Source of the DNA: a virus
Length of the DNA: 39,598 bases
Virus record (IMG/VR): IMGVR_UViG_3300010885_034387
Coordinates: 1 to 39,598 of that record
Strand: one strand, 5' to 3'
The translations under genes and the position numbers were made by a program. Below are positions 8,815 through 17,978 of this stretch, in pieces (within the stretch, counting starts at the first letter, position 1; every line of letters begins with the position of its first letter). The notes under the pieces are model-generated. The model had not been told where the DNA came from, made no database searches, and worked only from the letters and a program-made list of their open reading frames with translations.

Positions 8815-9563
8815 CAGTTGTAACCTCTTTCCGAAAGCCATTGTTTGGCAATGTTGGGATGGTCGCCCGTAAACTTTTTGCATTCCGACAAAGGGATATG
8901 CTGTTCAAACCCTTTTCGCTTGTCTTCCAGCATCGTGTCCAAAGCCGGGTCATAATTGCTACCCGTGAACGCCAGGTGCATCGGCTTCGCCTTGGCCACA
9001 TACTCCTTGGTGCGACGAATGAAGCCGTAATGAAATATCTGCGGACGATCCAGAAGAACCGGACGTTCGGCCAAGATGGATTCGGCGTCACCGACGTAAG
9101 CGGCATCTATGGGGCCGCAGCGTATAACCTGGTCATTGCAGACCCGTCCGCGAGGAACCAGATGCCGGTGGTCAATCCAGAAGTTCAACCGATAAAGGGC
9201 GCAAGGGGCTTCCTCAATGTAGTTACGCAACCATTTTGGGTCAACCGCCTCCAATACTTCGTCCGCCTGAATTCCAATGTGATGCGTGCAACCGGACGCC
9301 TTCAACGCCTCACGCGACATGTTGGAAAGGTCGGACAACCAAGAACCCCACCCGCCTGGGTTGGGACGCCAAGGGGCAGACAGGACGCGAAGCTTGGTAA
9401 ACTCCACCGCCAGTTCCATGAGGATGCTTCGGGTTCCGTCATCGGATTCCGCATCCACGATTACCACCTCGTCACAGACGGGAAGCAGTGAACGAAGTGC
9501 AATTTCAACGCAGTAGTCAAATTCGACTGCGTTATGGATTATCATGGAGCCGCCGAGTTTCAT
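8814..9563 (-). CDS. Glycosyltransferase family 2-like protein
   Basis: The 249-residue protein starts at ATG 9563, overlapping the upstream stop as ATGA. It has the GT-A pattern: a VVIVDAESDDGT segment (nucleotide-binding Asp), then IQADEVL, where the QAD takes the DXD position, and later HYGFIRR, typical of the WaaE/KdtX-like branch of GT2. These enzymes act in the cytoplasm on lipid- or protein-linked acceptors. It sits fourth in the cassette. The acceptor is unknown. Longer start choices (to 9599) would run into the upstream gene and are not needed. Confidence 0.8.
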   Translation of the reverse strand: MKLGGSMIIHNAVEFDYCVEIALRSLLPVCDEVVIVDAESDDGTRSILMELAVEFTKLRVLSAPWRPNPGGWGSWLSDLSNMSREALKASGCTHHIGIQADEVLEAVDPKWLRNYIEEAPCALYRLNFWIDHRHLVPRGRVCNDQVIRCGPIDAAYVGDAESILAERPVLLDRPQIFHYGFIRRTKEYVAKAKPMHLAFTGSNYDPALDTMLEDKRKGFEQHIPLSECKKFTGDHPNIAKQWLSERGYN

Positions 9564-10171
9564 TTTTGTAATACGAAAATACCGACACCGTTCCACCACC
9601 CGGAAGCGTCACCATCGGGGCACGGCTGTTCGTGCGACCGGAGAATCTTCAACCCACTGGCAGCTATTCCACGCCTTGCACTTTCTTGAACCTGTGGCCA
9701 GTTCCAATCATCCACGATGTAGATAAATTGGTCCGACATTTTGGAGGCATAGACCGTCAATGCCTTCTCCTGCGATTCAACCGAATGGCAGCCGTCGTAG
9801 AAATACAGGTCCACTTTGCCATCGGGTATCTGTGCGATGGTTTCGGGCAACCAACAGTCGCCAAAGATTAGTTTCGCTTGCGGAGCAAACTTGGTGACAT
9901 TTCCGGTCAGTGTCTCGCGGTTTCCATCGAACTCGCTGAAGTTCTCAATGGCGTAGGCTTCAATATCGTTGCCGTAACAAGTGGAAGTGAGCGATGCGCC
10001 GTGAAGTGAACCAATCTCAAGGTAGCATTCGCAAACTGAACCAAAGTTGTTCATCAGGTGACGGAACCGGTCTCCGCAGAAGCCTCCAACTGCACCCATG
10101 ACTTCCGGGGTGAGTTCGGACTTTCTGCCGCCGTGCGCCGCCACCATGTCAAAAACAGCAACCATATTCAT
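9560..10171 (-). CDS. Class I SAM-dependent methyltransferase (Methyltransf_24-like)
   Basis: The 203-residue protein starts at ATG 10171, overlapping the previous TGA (10168-10171). Motif I is CYLEIGSLHGAS (SAM-binding glycine loop), followed by acidic residues at the end of strand 2 and FGDCW, then VDLYFYDGCHSVES, in which the YDGCHS acidic/His motif is typical of the Methyltransf_24 group that often modifies sugars. It neighbours glycosyltransferases, so O-methylation of a transferred sugar is the likeliest role, by inference. The genuine start removes 42 non-conserved upstream residues. Confidence 0.8.
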   Translation of the reverse strand: MNMVAVFDMVAAHGGRKSELTPEVMGAVGGFCGDRFRHLMNNFGSVCECYLEIGSLHGASLTSTCYGNDIEAYAIENFSEFDGNRETLTGNVTKFAPQAKLIFGDCWLPETIAQIPDGKVDLYFYDGCHSVESQEKALTVYASKMSDQFIYIVDDWNWPQVQESARRGIAASGLKILRSHEQPCPDGDASGWWNGVGIFVLQK

Positions 10172-10719
10172 ACTTTTACCCTCGCATTCTTGGACAGTTT
10201 TTCGACCGTCATGTTTTCTTTGCCGATGTCTTTCCACGCCCAAAATGCGCCGTGGGTTTCGCCGCTGGGAAACAGATGATATTTCGGCCACGTCCATGTT
10301 TCGTATCCCATCGCCTCAAACATGTCCGGGGTCCAGCCCGAATGATGCCCGTCTGGACCCGAATCGTTGTTCATCCACAGTTCTCCGATGGGAGTAAACA
10401 CAACAATCCGTTCCGAAATCGACTCCAGTTCCTTCAACAGCTTCAGGGCCGGTTGCTGGTAAAGATGCTCCACGGAATCCAGCATATATGCCACGCCAAA
10501 CTTCCGGCCTTCGTAAACCTTTGGAACATCCAAGATGTCCATTTCCACTAAGTTATCTGGCGGATTGGTATGACGAATGAGGTCAACAAACGTAATCTGC
10601 GGAAGAAGCCGGGTATGGCTTGCATTGCAACATCCAAGGTCAATGCCGGGTGACTTGTAAAGCTCCCATACAATTCGGGAAGACTCCTTGGGGTCTCCAA
10701 CCCTGTCAGTGATGGTCAT
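10168..10719 (-). CDS. SAM-dependent methyltransferase (Methyltransf_11-like)
   Basis: The 183-residue protein starts at ATG 10719 in an ATGA overlap with the GT9-GT2 gene. It has IDLGCCNASHT as motif I and a hydrophobic-Asp segment (VEMDILDVP) as motif II/III. VAYMLDSVEHLYQQP follows, matching the DvlEHl signature of class I methyltransferases. It ends with an aromatic-rich strand (GAFWAWKDI). It shares the operon with the second methyltransferase and three glycosyltransferase genes, suggesting decoration of a glycan. The substrate is unknown. Confidence 0.8.
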   Translation of the reverse strand: MTITDRVGDPKESSRIVWELYKSPGIDLGCCNASHTRLLPQITFVDLIRHTNPPDNLVEMDILDVPKVYEGRKFGVAYMLDSVEHLYQQPALKLLKELESISERIVVFTPIGELWMNNDSGPDGHHSGWTPDMFEAMGYETWTWPKYHLFPSGETHGAFWAWKDIGKENMTVEKLSKNARVKV

Positions 10720-12941
10720 CGTAGTGGTTTTGTTTCCGTCAGGTAAGTCCCCCAACGTTTCGCGAACAACGCTTCACCTTCCTGAAGCAGCTTCATTTTC
10801 ATTGGGGATGTGGTTTGGGATTCGTCATGTATCCCGGTCGCTTTCGGTTCGTAAATCAGTTTCCACCCGGCCTTTTTCAAACGAATGCAAAGATCGGCAT
10901 CTTCGGAATAGCAGTCGTATCGTTCGTCAAAACCTCCAACCTGATAGAATGCCTTTCGGCGAACGATGGCGGCGGCAAAGTTGATGAACTCCATTTCAGT
11001 TGGTTCAGTGAACCGGTTGTCCTGAATGTGTCCGAAGTTCGTGGCTCCGTGTGGCCGGTGACTTCCCGCGAAATAAAGCTTCCCGTTGGGATACCGGGTC
11101 TTGCAACCGACCACTGCAACAGACGGGTCAACAAAATGCTTCAACATCTCAGAAACGGAACCGGGGTCCATGTAGCAGTCGTCATTCAGGAAGAACAGGA
11201 ATTCACCCATGCTATGACGGGCCATCCGGTTGCACGTCTTGCCGAATCCGTTTCGTTTCTTGGATATGTTGGGAACCGGGTGGCCATATTGACGATAGGG
11301 TTCCGGTGATGCGTCCCCGTCCAGACCGATCAACAGTTCGTATTCGATCTGGCCCATCGACTTATCCAGCGTCTTGGCCAACCGCTCCATTCTTGGAAGT
11401 CCCGTCATTGTTGGGACTAGTGCGGAAACTCCATGCGGAAACACCTTCATCCGCATGACTCTGGCCATTTCATTTACATCCAGCCGTTGGCAGGGCGGCT
11501 TTTCCTTGTCGAATTTCTGACAGGTGTAGGTGGAACAATACAGGCAATCAACCGGTGCCTTGACCGCCAAGAAATCGGAACCGTCCGTAACCCGCAACTC
11601 ACTTCGGAACGGTCCTTCAATGACGCCTATCGGCTTCCTGAACGCAGCAGCGACATGAAGAAGACCGGTATCAACACCCACGAACGCATCGCATTCGTTG
11701 ATTAACGCCATGACCCTTCGGAAACCGTTCACGTTCAGATTGCGAACGGGATGCGGCAATGGCCACGGTCCAAGGCTTATGAAGGTTGCTTCCGGCATGG
11801 TCTCCGCAACCTTGCGCCAGTCTTCGGTGTGCGTTTGACGATTCTTCCATGACCCGGAGGCGGCAGCGATTCCGATAATGGGACGCTTCAAACCGATCAA
11901 CGCATTGAACGCTTCCTTCTTCTCTTCCTCGGTCAGAAACAGTTGGGGAACCCGTTGGTGTTGCAAGCCATGACCGTTCTTGCGATGCAACAACGTCTGA
12001 ATGCTGGTCGTGGGGAAATCAGGCGACCGTTCATAAGCCCAATCCAGTTCAATGGTTGGAACATTAGGCGCAGGCGTGTTTGATGCGATGGACGGATGCC
12101 CCTTTAGAACCACGCCTTCCACTTCACCGGCCATGAAATGAACATCGTAACCATGTTCACACAGAGCGTCGGCAATGGTCGTAGATTGAATCACATCACC
12201 GAATGCGCCGCCGCGATGAACGTTGATCTTGGGGCGAACTGAAGTTGGCTTGCTATCCCCCTTTTGCCAACACCATGTCGGACGACCATCCATTGCCGGG
12301 ACGTTTGGAACCCACACTTTCAACGGCAGATGACACCCGCAAAGCTCGCATGTTTTAAGTCCAGGTTCTCCCGGAACCACCAGTTTGATTTCCTTTCGGA
12401 AGGAAGTCTGCGCCAAAATCTCTTCGGCGATGGCCGTTTCAATGTGGCCACCCGGTTGATTGTGCGGGCACGTGTTTCCACCATTGCCGCGAAGACAGGC
12501 GCGTGCGCGTTCGTCGGCTACCGACTGGTCAACGGGAACCGCGCCATCACCAATCCATCGGCCAAGGATAGCCAGCCCGCGCGCATCGTTTTTGAAGCGA
12601 TTCCAAAAACGCTCAACGACACCCGGTTGAACATCTTTTGAATCCTTTGGGGAGTAAGTCTGGTGAGTCGGTGAGTTTTTTTTTGAGTCTTCGTCAAACG
12701 CCTCGCACCAGTTCACATGGTAGTTGAGACGGGCGGCGGTGAAGTTGTGAAGTGCCTGTTCACAGTCGGCCAGATTCGGACTCAGGTTCAGCCGTGGATT
12801 CTGGCGGCGAAAGTTGGCGATGTTGACAATCTGATCCCGGAAACCTGTGCCCAATGGAGCCGGTGCGTTCCAGCCTTCTTCCGAATACATCCAGCCACCG
12901 GGCGGAAATACACCGTAACAGTTTTTGATTCGGAAGTTCAT
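10716..12941 (-). CDS. Three-part protein: zinc-ribbon-like N-domain + GT9 heptosyltransferase-like + GT2 glycosyltransferase
   Basis: 741 residues. Residues 1-230 carry a Cys-rich region (C149, C158, then TCELCGCHLPLK at 197-208 and WCW at 223-225) that may bind zinc. Residues 238-495 match GT9: RGGAFGDVIQS (243-253), the IGIAAASGSWKNR base-binding segment, and CDAFVGVDTGLLHVAAA (417-433). A Cys cluster (C466, C469, C474, C484) follows, as in ADP-heptose transferases. Residues 505-741 are a GT2 domain with FLNDDCY (585-590, metal-binding DXD position) and FINFAAAIVRRKAF...SEDADLCIRLKKAGW (acceptor/catalytic region with ED at 680-681). Fusion of the two folds in one phage protein is unusual. 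The ATG is six bases after the GroES-like stop. Confidence 0.85.
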   Translation of the reverse strand: MNFRIKNCYGVFPPGGWMYSEEGWNAPAPLGTGFRDQIVNIANFRRQNPRLNLSPNLADCEQALHNFTAARLNYHVNWCEAFDEDSKKNSPTHQTYSPKDSKDVQPGVVERFWNRFKNDARGLAILGRWIGDGAVPVDQSVADERARACLRGNGGNTCPHNQPGGHIETAIAEEILAQTSFRKEIKLVVPGEPGLKTCELCGCHLPLKVWVPNVPAMDGRPTWCWQKGDSKPTSVRPKINVHRGGAFGDVIQSTTIADALCEHGYDVHFMAGEVEGVVLKGHPSIASNTPAPNVPTIELDWAYERSPDFPTTSIQTLLHRKNGHGLQHQRVPQLFLTEEEKKEAFNALIGLKRPIIGIAAASGSWKNRQTHTEDWRKVAETMPEATFISLGPWPLPHPVRNLNVNGFRRVMALINECDAFVGVDTGLLHVAAAFRKPIGVIEGPFRSELRVTDGSDFLAVKAPVDCLYCSTYTCQKFDKEKPPCQRLDVNEMARVMRMKVFPHGVSALVPTMTGLPRMERLAKTLDKSMGQIEYELLIGLDGDASPEPYRQYGHPVPNISKKRNGFGKTCNRMARHSMGEFLFFLNDDCYMDPGSVSEMLKHFVDPSVAVVGCKTRYPNGKLYFAGSHRPHGATNFGHIQDNRFTEPTEMEFINFAAAIVRRKAFYQVGGFDERYDCYSEDADLCIRLKKAGWKLIYEPKATGIHDESQTTSPMKMKLLQEGEALFAKRWGTYLTETKPLR

Positions 12942-12947
12942 CAGGGG

Positions 12948-13235
12948 TTAGGATTCCACCACCGCCAACACAGCGAAGTCATCGTATATCTTGAACGGGA
13001 TGCCATCCACCACCACGTCCTTGCCGTTGTAGGGATTCACCACCACGCGATTACCAACCTTCGCTTCGCACTTGCTGTTGGTCCCGTGAATCATCAGTCG
13101 ACCCACTTGCGGACGTTCCGCCATGTGCCCGCTTTGGGGAACGATATGGAGTCCATTAACAACGGTTGGCAACTCTTCCATCTTGACCAGAACTTTTTTT
13201 CCGGTGGGTCGAAACCTGAATAAACCTTGAGCCAT
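12948..13235 (-). CDS. GroES-like co-chaperonin
   Basis: The 95-residue protein fits the GroES/Hsp10 pattern from end to end: FRPTGKKVLVKMEE aligns with the N-terminal strand of GroES, and GLHIVPQSGHMAERPQVG covers the mobile loop and following turn. CEAKVGNRVVVNPYNGKDV matches the KVGDxVlf strand, and DDFAVLAVVES matches the C-terminus. GroES caps GroEL; phage versions (T4 gp31 type) adapt the host chamber to the capsid protein. It lies between terminase and the glycosylation genes in the head operon. Start: ATG 13235 matches family length; a GTG at 13265 would add ten residues and carries GGAGGTG inside the reading frame. Confidence 0.85.
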   Translation of the reverse strand: MAQGLFRFRPTGKKVLVKMEELPTVVNGLHIVPQSGHMAERPQVGRLMIHGTNSKCEAKVGNRVVVNPYNGKDVVVDGIPFKIYDDFAVLAVVES

Positions 13236-13283
13236 AAATGACGGAATAACTTTTTTCACCTCCACGACCGACTGTCAACTCTT

Positions 13284-15068
13284 TTAGACACTACGCATCG
13301 GAACAAGGTCATGGCCACGGATGGTTTTGCGTATCCGTTCCGCTACTTTAAGCAACGGATTCTCGCCGGATTTCTTCATTACTTTTGCGCGGCCAAGCTG
13401 GAATCCATGCCGTCTGGCCATCTCCAAAAGAATCACGAACGAGTCCATCAAATCGGGTGATTCCTTGGTGCGCTCTTTCATTTCAACCTTGGGTTCAACC
13501 TGGACTTGCACGAAGCCGGACACCTTTCCGGTCTCCTTGTAGATTCGCTGGCAACCTTCTTGAGCGCAGTCACGCGGAAGTCCCCGTATCTGCCCCAGCT
13601 TGATTGCCTCACGAACGGCGAACCAAAGGCCGGTCACGCGATTCCGATAGGCTTGCGATTCCATGTCGGGCGAACCGGCACGAACCGGGCGGTCAGGGGC
13701 GGAACCTCCAAAATCAATCGGCACGCATTTATGGCTCCACAGGTGCGCGAACTCGGAAGCCAGAGTGGCGTTGCCGGTTGAGTCGTAACCGAAGTTCTCC
13801 GGGGGTATGTCGCGGTTCAGGCATTCTTTCATCACGAACTTTACGATCTGTGTGTCCACATCCTCTGAAGAATTCACGATGGGAATGTTCACTTGCAACT
13901 CAGGCTTCAAAACCATGACCCCGTTGGCGTCATCTCCGAACGTTCCAATCGTAAGAACCTTGCGGTCGCCATCAGCCACCTTGCCGGGGTCCAGCGCGGC
14001 CACCTTCTTGAGCGGGCTGCTTGACCATGTGACATCGTTGAAAGCCATGCCGTCTTCGCATAGCTGCATCGTCAGAACCCGCTTGTCGAGCGACAGAATG
14101 GGCATGATGCCATAATACATCATGGTCATGTTGATGTCGTTCACGTCTTTGTAGTAAGCCAGTTTTCGCTCAATCGTTTCCGGCTTCAAAATGCCGTGCC
14201 ACGGATTGATGCCACGCGGGGAGTCACCGTTGGGAGTGTCCGGCCCGTAAATCTGAATCCCCACACCGCCGTCACGGGTTGCCCATGTCCGGGTTCGTTT
14301 CTCCTGACCTATGGACGACCAGCCGCCTACGGGTTCACCGAGTTTACCCAACGAATCAAGCGGGTCTTTTGGGTTGCCCATGCCGATGAACTGAACGCTT
14401 ATGGCACCACCTGTGGCCAGGTTTGCCATCGCGTCAATGGCACCCGAACCCATCAGGGACAACTCATCCATGATGACCAGCAACCTCTCGTTTTTCACGC
14501 CGACGTAATTGCTCATGCCGGTCCATTGGTCGGGACCAACTTTGCAGGCGACACCCTTGATTCCGCCTTTGAAGCTTCGGCCTTCGCCTTCGACTGAACC
14601 GGATACCGTCAGGGAATAGTTTGCGTCAGTGATATGACCGTCCAGCCAAGGGCGGTTTTCTTTGCAGGCACGATGGATGCCGCAGATTTCACCCCACACA
14701 CGTTGCGGCAATAGCTCGCGGGTAGTTGTCGAAACAAGACAAGTCAGGTCTTTTCCCCATATCTGGAAGTTCAGATATGCCCACGCGGCGGACGTGTAGG
14801 TTTTGCCAGAGCTGCCGGGTCCGCAGATGGCAATCTGGTCATGCTTTACGAAGTTCTCGAAAAGGAGTTCGGACCATCGGTGCCATTCAAACTTGGGCAT
14901 CAGGGCGGTCAACGCCTCGCGGTAATGGTGCAAATCATCTTTGCGTTCCGGGACATAGGACGGCTTACGGATGATTTCGCGCTCTATCAGAAACCGGTCG
15001 GTCCCAATCGGGAACGTGCGACCGTAAAGGGTGAAGGAACCTTTTTTTTCTGCGCGAGATATTTCCAT
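13284..15068 (-). CDS. terL: Terminase large subunit (TerL)
   Basis: 594 residues from ATG 15068 (a TTG at 15107 would add 13). The ATPase half has Walker A CGPGSSGKT (about residues 82-90) and Walker B LLVIMDE (about 196-202). The nuclease half has AALDPG (Asp about 360), FGYDSTG (Asp about 429) and SPDLMDSFVI (Asp about 542), matching the three acidic positions of the RNase H-like nuclease. It packages DNA into the prohead through the portal. No small terminase is apparent next to it. It is the first gene of the minus-strand head operon and is divergent from the tail operon, with only 38 bases between the two starts. Confidence 0.92.
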   Translation of the reverse strand: MEISRAEKKGSFTLYGRTFPIGTDRFLIEREIIRKPSYVPERKDDLHHYREALTALMPKFEWHRWSELLFENFVKHDQIAICGPGSSGKTYTSAAWAYLNFQIWGKDLTCLVSTTTRELLPQRVWGEICGIHRACKENRPWLDGHITDANYSLTVSGSVEGEGRSFKGGIKGVACKVGPDQWTGMSNYVGVKNERLLVIMDELSLMGSGAIDAMANLATGGAISVQFIGMGNPKDPLDSLGKLGEPVGGWSSIGQEKRTRTWATRDGGVGIQIYGPDTPNGDSPRGINPWHGILKPETIERKLAYYKDVNDINMTMMYYGIMPILSLDKRVLTMQLCEDGMAFNDVTWSSSPLKKVAALDPGKVADGDRKVLTIGTFGDDANGVMVLKPELQVNIPIVNSSEDVDTQIVKFVMKECLNRDIPPENFGYDSTGNATLASEFAHLWSHKCVPIDFGGSAPDRPVRAGSPDMESQAYRNRVTGLWFAVREAIKLGQIRGLPRDCAQEGCQRIYKETGKVSGFVQVQVEPKVEMKERTKESPDLMDSFVILLEMARRHGFQLGRAKVMKKSGENPLLKVAERIRKTIRGHDLVPMRSV

Positions 15069-15078
15069 TGCCGCTTGA

Positions 15079-15107
15079 ACTATAACCTTGGCTGTGTCAA
15101 GTTTCAA
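15079..15107 (-). promoter_or_regulatory. Sigma70-like promoter for the terminase operon
   Basis: On the minus strand TTGAAA (15107-15102), a 17-base spacer and TATAGT (15084-15079) form a good -35/-10 pair. The expected start would lie about four bases before ATG 15068, so the message would be almost leaderless. An offset TTGACA (15100-15095) is too close to the -10 to be used with it. It overlaps the first bases of the divergent tail gene. Confidence 0.4.
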
Positions 15108-16951
15108 TGGAAATGGGTTCAGGCATTAACGACCCCAACCGGGTTTACGATGGAATCACCGCATGGGATGGCGGGGTGGACTCGTCTTTGCCTGCCACGA
15201 TTATCAGCCGGAATCAGTCTTCGTGGGCTACCAACCGGGTTTTCCGATCCAGATACAACGATATTCGACCGGGGATGGTTCAGAGAAAGACCGGTTATTT
15301 GCAGGGACTTTTTCAAGGATTTGGCACTTACACTTCGGATTCCGGTCAGGTCTTTGCCGCCGTTTCGATTGCGGGTCGCGTCTATCTGACCAACCTGAAC
15401 GACAACAACTACACGGTTACTGAGCTAACGTCGGGAACGATTGTAAACGACCCGACCGCTCCGCACGTCTGGTTCTGTCAGGCTGAACGAAACCTGATTG
15501 TTCAGAACAACGTAAACCTGCCTATCTTTTGGAACGGTGTCATCTCCCGCAGAAGCAACGGAAATCAGACGACACTGAACGTTCACGAACTGCCCCCTGG
15601 AGGACCAACGGCTTATTACCAAGGACGGGTGTGGGTGGCGGAAGGAAGCAACTACATTGGTGGCGACATCGTAAACGGGAATTTGGAACTGGCCGATCCC
15701 CGCGACTCCGTATTGCAATGCACTGAGAATGACTTCCTGAATGAAGGCGGTTCATTCGCTGTGCCGGGAATTCAGGGCGGCATCACCGCCATAACGTATT
15801 CGGCGAACATTGACACATCCCTTGGTGAAGGCAGCCTTTTGGTTGGCACGTCACAGGGCATCTTTGCGTTCAACGCTCCGACCGACCGAACCGTCTGGAA
15901 AAATCTCCAGCAACCCATTCAACAGTATGCGTTGATTGGTTTCGGACCCGTATCTCAGGAGTGCTTTGACAACGTGAACGGAGACATGTTCTTCCGGTCC
16001 AGCGATTCGCAGATACGCTCCTATTTCTACGCCCGTCGCGATTTCGTCCATCAATGGGGCAACATCCCGTTGAGCCGTCAACTGGTTCGGGCCATTGAAG
16101 GCGAGGCTGCGGTATGGCTTTACGGAAGCAGCGGAATGACATGGCAGAACCGCTACCTGTTCACCGTCCAGCCGCAACGCGACCAGACCACCGGCATCTA
16201 TTACCTCGGTCTTGGCAGCTTGGACTTCTTCAACGTTGGTGGCGTCGGCAAGACCAGTCCACCGGCTTGGGATGGAATCTGGACCGGACACCAGTTCTAC
16301 GGAGTTTTCAAGGCTACGGTGAACAACTTGGAACGCGCTTTTGCGTGGGTCCGTAATTCATCCACCAACCAGATTGAGCTATGGGAATTCGACCCCAACG
16401 CCAGACAGGATTACAACGGAACCGCCTACGTTCCGATTCAATGGTCCTTTGAAACGCGGGCATTTGATTTCGCCAACCAGGAAACGTCTTCCTTGGATTT
16501 GAAACAGTTGCTTGGGTGCGACCTATGGTTCGACCAGGTGGCCGGGAGCGTATCCATAAACGGATACTACCGTTCATCCCTTGGACCGGCATGGACACCT
16601 TGGGCCACCACGTCGGCGTGCGCCATAACCGGAGCCTGTTCCAATCTTGGGTGTTATCCGCCTGTGTTTCCTGACCCGTTGGCTTTTAATCGGGTTTCAT
16701 TCCAAACTCCTGACCCGGCTGTTAATCCGGCACAGAACACGTCGGCAAGCTGGGGTTACAACTTCCAAGTTCGGGTTGCCGGTTCCGGGGCTGTCCGATT
16801 CAAGGAAATGCGGGCATGGGCGCACAAGAAGCCGGAAAAGCCTTCAGGCGATTTGGACAGGAGTGTTTGTCTCACCGCAAACACCACGCAATGCACGGCG
16901 GCTGGCGTTTGTCCGGTGGTGCAAGTTTGCGACGTGAACGATTACTACTGA
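15107..16951 (+). CDS. Tail nozzle / beta-propeller tail protein
   Basis: 614 residues, rich in Gly, Asn and aromatics with repeated short beta strands. The N-terminal part (GLFQGFGTYTSDSGQVFAAV, then SIAGRVYLTNL) and the WFCQAERNLIVQNNVNLPIFWNG segment are typical of podovirus tail-nozzle proteins of the P22 gp10/T7 gp12 kind. These form a beta-propeller ring through which DNA leaves. The RSSDSQIRSYFYARRDF region also fits this group. The C-terminus carries several Cys (CAITGACSNLGC and CLTANTTQCTAAGVCPVVQVC), which is unusual. First gene of the plus-strand tail operon; ATG 15107 or 15113 is possible, with no clear ribosome site. Confidence 0.75.
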   Translation: MEMGSGINDPNRVYDGITAWDGGVDSSLPATIISRNQSSWATNRVFRSRYNDIRPGMVQRKTGYLQGLFQGFGTYTSDSGQVFAAVSIAGRVYLTNLNDNNYTVTELTSGTIVNDPTAPHVWFCQAERNLIVQNNVNLPIFWNGVISRRSNGNQTTLNVHELPPGGPTAYYQGRVWVAEGSNYIGGDIVNGNLELADPRDSVLQCTENDFLNEGGSFAVPGIQGGITAITYSANIDTSLGEGSLLVGTSQGIFAFNAPTDRTVWKNLQQPIQQYALIGFGPVSQECFDNVNGDMFFRSSDSQIRSYFYARRDFVHQWGNIPLSRQLVRAIEGEAAVWLYGSSGMTWQNRYLFTVQPQRDQTTGIYYLGLGSLDFFNVGGVGKTSPPAWDGIWTGHQFYGVFKATVNNLERAFAWVRNSSTNQIELWEFDPNARQDYNGTAYVPIQWSFETRAFDFANQETSSLDLKQLLGCDLWFDQVAGSVSINGYYRSSLGPAWTPWATTSACAITGACSNLGCYPPVFPDPLAFNRVSFQTPDPAVNPAQNTSASWGYNFQVRVAGSGAVRFKEMRAWAHKKPEKPSGDLDRSVCLTANTTQCTAAGVCPVVQVCDVNDYY

Positions 16952-16952
16952 T

Positions 16953-17975
16953 ATGGCGACCATCACTTTCAACGCGGGAACTTTGCCGAATGGGTTCTGC
17001 CCCACGACATGGCAGCAGACGTTCACCGGGTTCGTTAATGCGCTGACGGGAACGGTAAACGGGCTGAATTACTCGCAGGTAATAGTGAGTAAAGATGTGC
17101 CCGTTACGGACTTGGTAAACCCATCAAACTTGTGGCTTCAGATCACGGATACTGGAATTCCAGTTCAACTTTACGTCTATTCGGTGATAGCTGGCAGTTG
17201 GGAACCGGTCCAACAGAACTGGTTCTTTTCGGGCTACACGGACACGGGCGCGGCCAACGCCTATGTTGTCACGCTGTCGTATCTGCCCATCAGTCAGACC
17301 ACGGGAGGCATTGCCACGTCGGGCCTTACCACGGGCATGACGTTTCTGTTCAAGGCGACGCACGCGAACACGGGCAACTCCACGTTTCAGGTCAAGGTGG
17401 GTGCATCGGCGTATGCGGCGGCTCCGATTAAGATTATAGCGGCGCAGATTGGTGCCGGTTACATCGTCGCCAACGGTTGGTATCTGGTTCAGTATGATGG
17501 GACTAATTTCCAACTGTTGAACCCGGATATAACGGCGATTGTGACGCCGTTGATTCCGCCTACGCCAGCCATTGCGTTTGCGGTTCTGGAAAGTTCCCCG
17601 TTGATTGACTTGCTGGCTGGGGTTGCGCCGCCGCAACTGCTTCAGACATACAACCACGGTTTTGGAGCAGTTCCAGCCTTTGTTCGTCCAGTAATGGTTT
17701 GTCAGGCTGACGATGCCTCCTATCTGAAGGACGATGAAGTTGATGCTGATCTTTTTGTAGTCAATGTGAACACGTCTACATTGGCTGTTTCCTCTTCTGC
17801 ATTTTCAGTTAGGACCACTTCGGTTAGTGTTAAAACCTATCAAACGTTTGACACAACGGGATTTCCGGCCACGCATAAAATCTTTGCCGTTGGAGATGGT
17901 GCTGCTGGTCTTGTTCCAAACCTTTATCCAGTGACTCCAGCCAACTGGAAATACAAGGTGTATGTCGCCCACTAA
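16953..17975 (+). CDS. Virion-associated protein, paralogue A of a tandem pair
   Basis: The 340-residue protein starts one base after the nozzle stop. Residues 1-190 are beta-rich and closely resemble the next gene: FNAGTLPNGFCPTTWQQTF, VNALTGTVNGLN, GMTFLFKATHANTGNSTFQV and GWYLVQYDGTNFQLLNP all have counterparts there. The C-terminal part (from about 200) is different. A conserved N-terminal module with a variable C-terminal module suggests a common attachment domain carrying different distal domains, as in short tail appendages. The family is not recognised by name. Confidence 0.75.
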   Translation: MATITFNAGTLPNGFCPTTWQQTFTGFVNALTGTVNGLNYSQVIVSKDVPVTDLVNPSNLWLQITDTGIPVQLYVYSVIAGSWEPVQQNWFFSGYTDTGAANAYVVTLSYLPISQTTGGIATSGLTTGMTFLFKATHANTGNSTFQVKVGASAYAAAPIKIIAAQIGAGYIVANGWYLVQYDGTNFQLLNPDITAIVTPLIPPTPAIAFAVLESSPLIDLLAGVAPPQLLQTYNHGFGAVPAFVRPVMVCQADDASYLKDDEVDADLFVVNVNTSTLAVSSSAFSVRTTSVSVKTYQTFDTTGFPATHKIFAVGDGAAGLVPNLYPVTPANWKYKVYVAH

Positions 17976-17978
17976 TCC

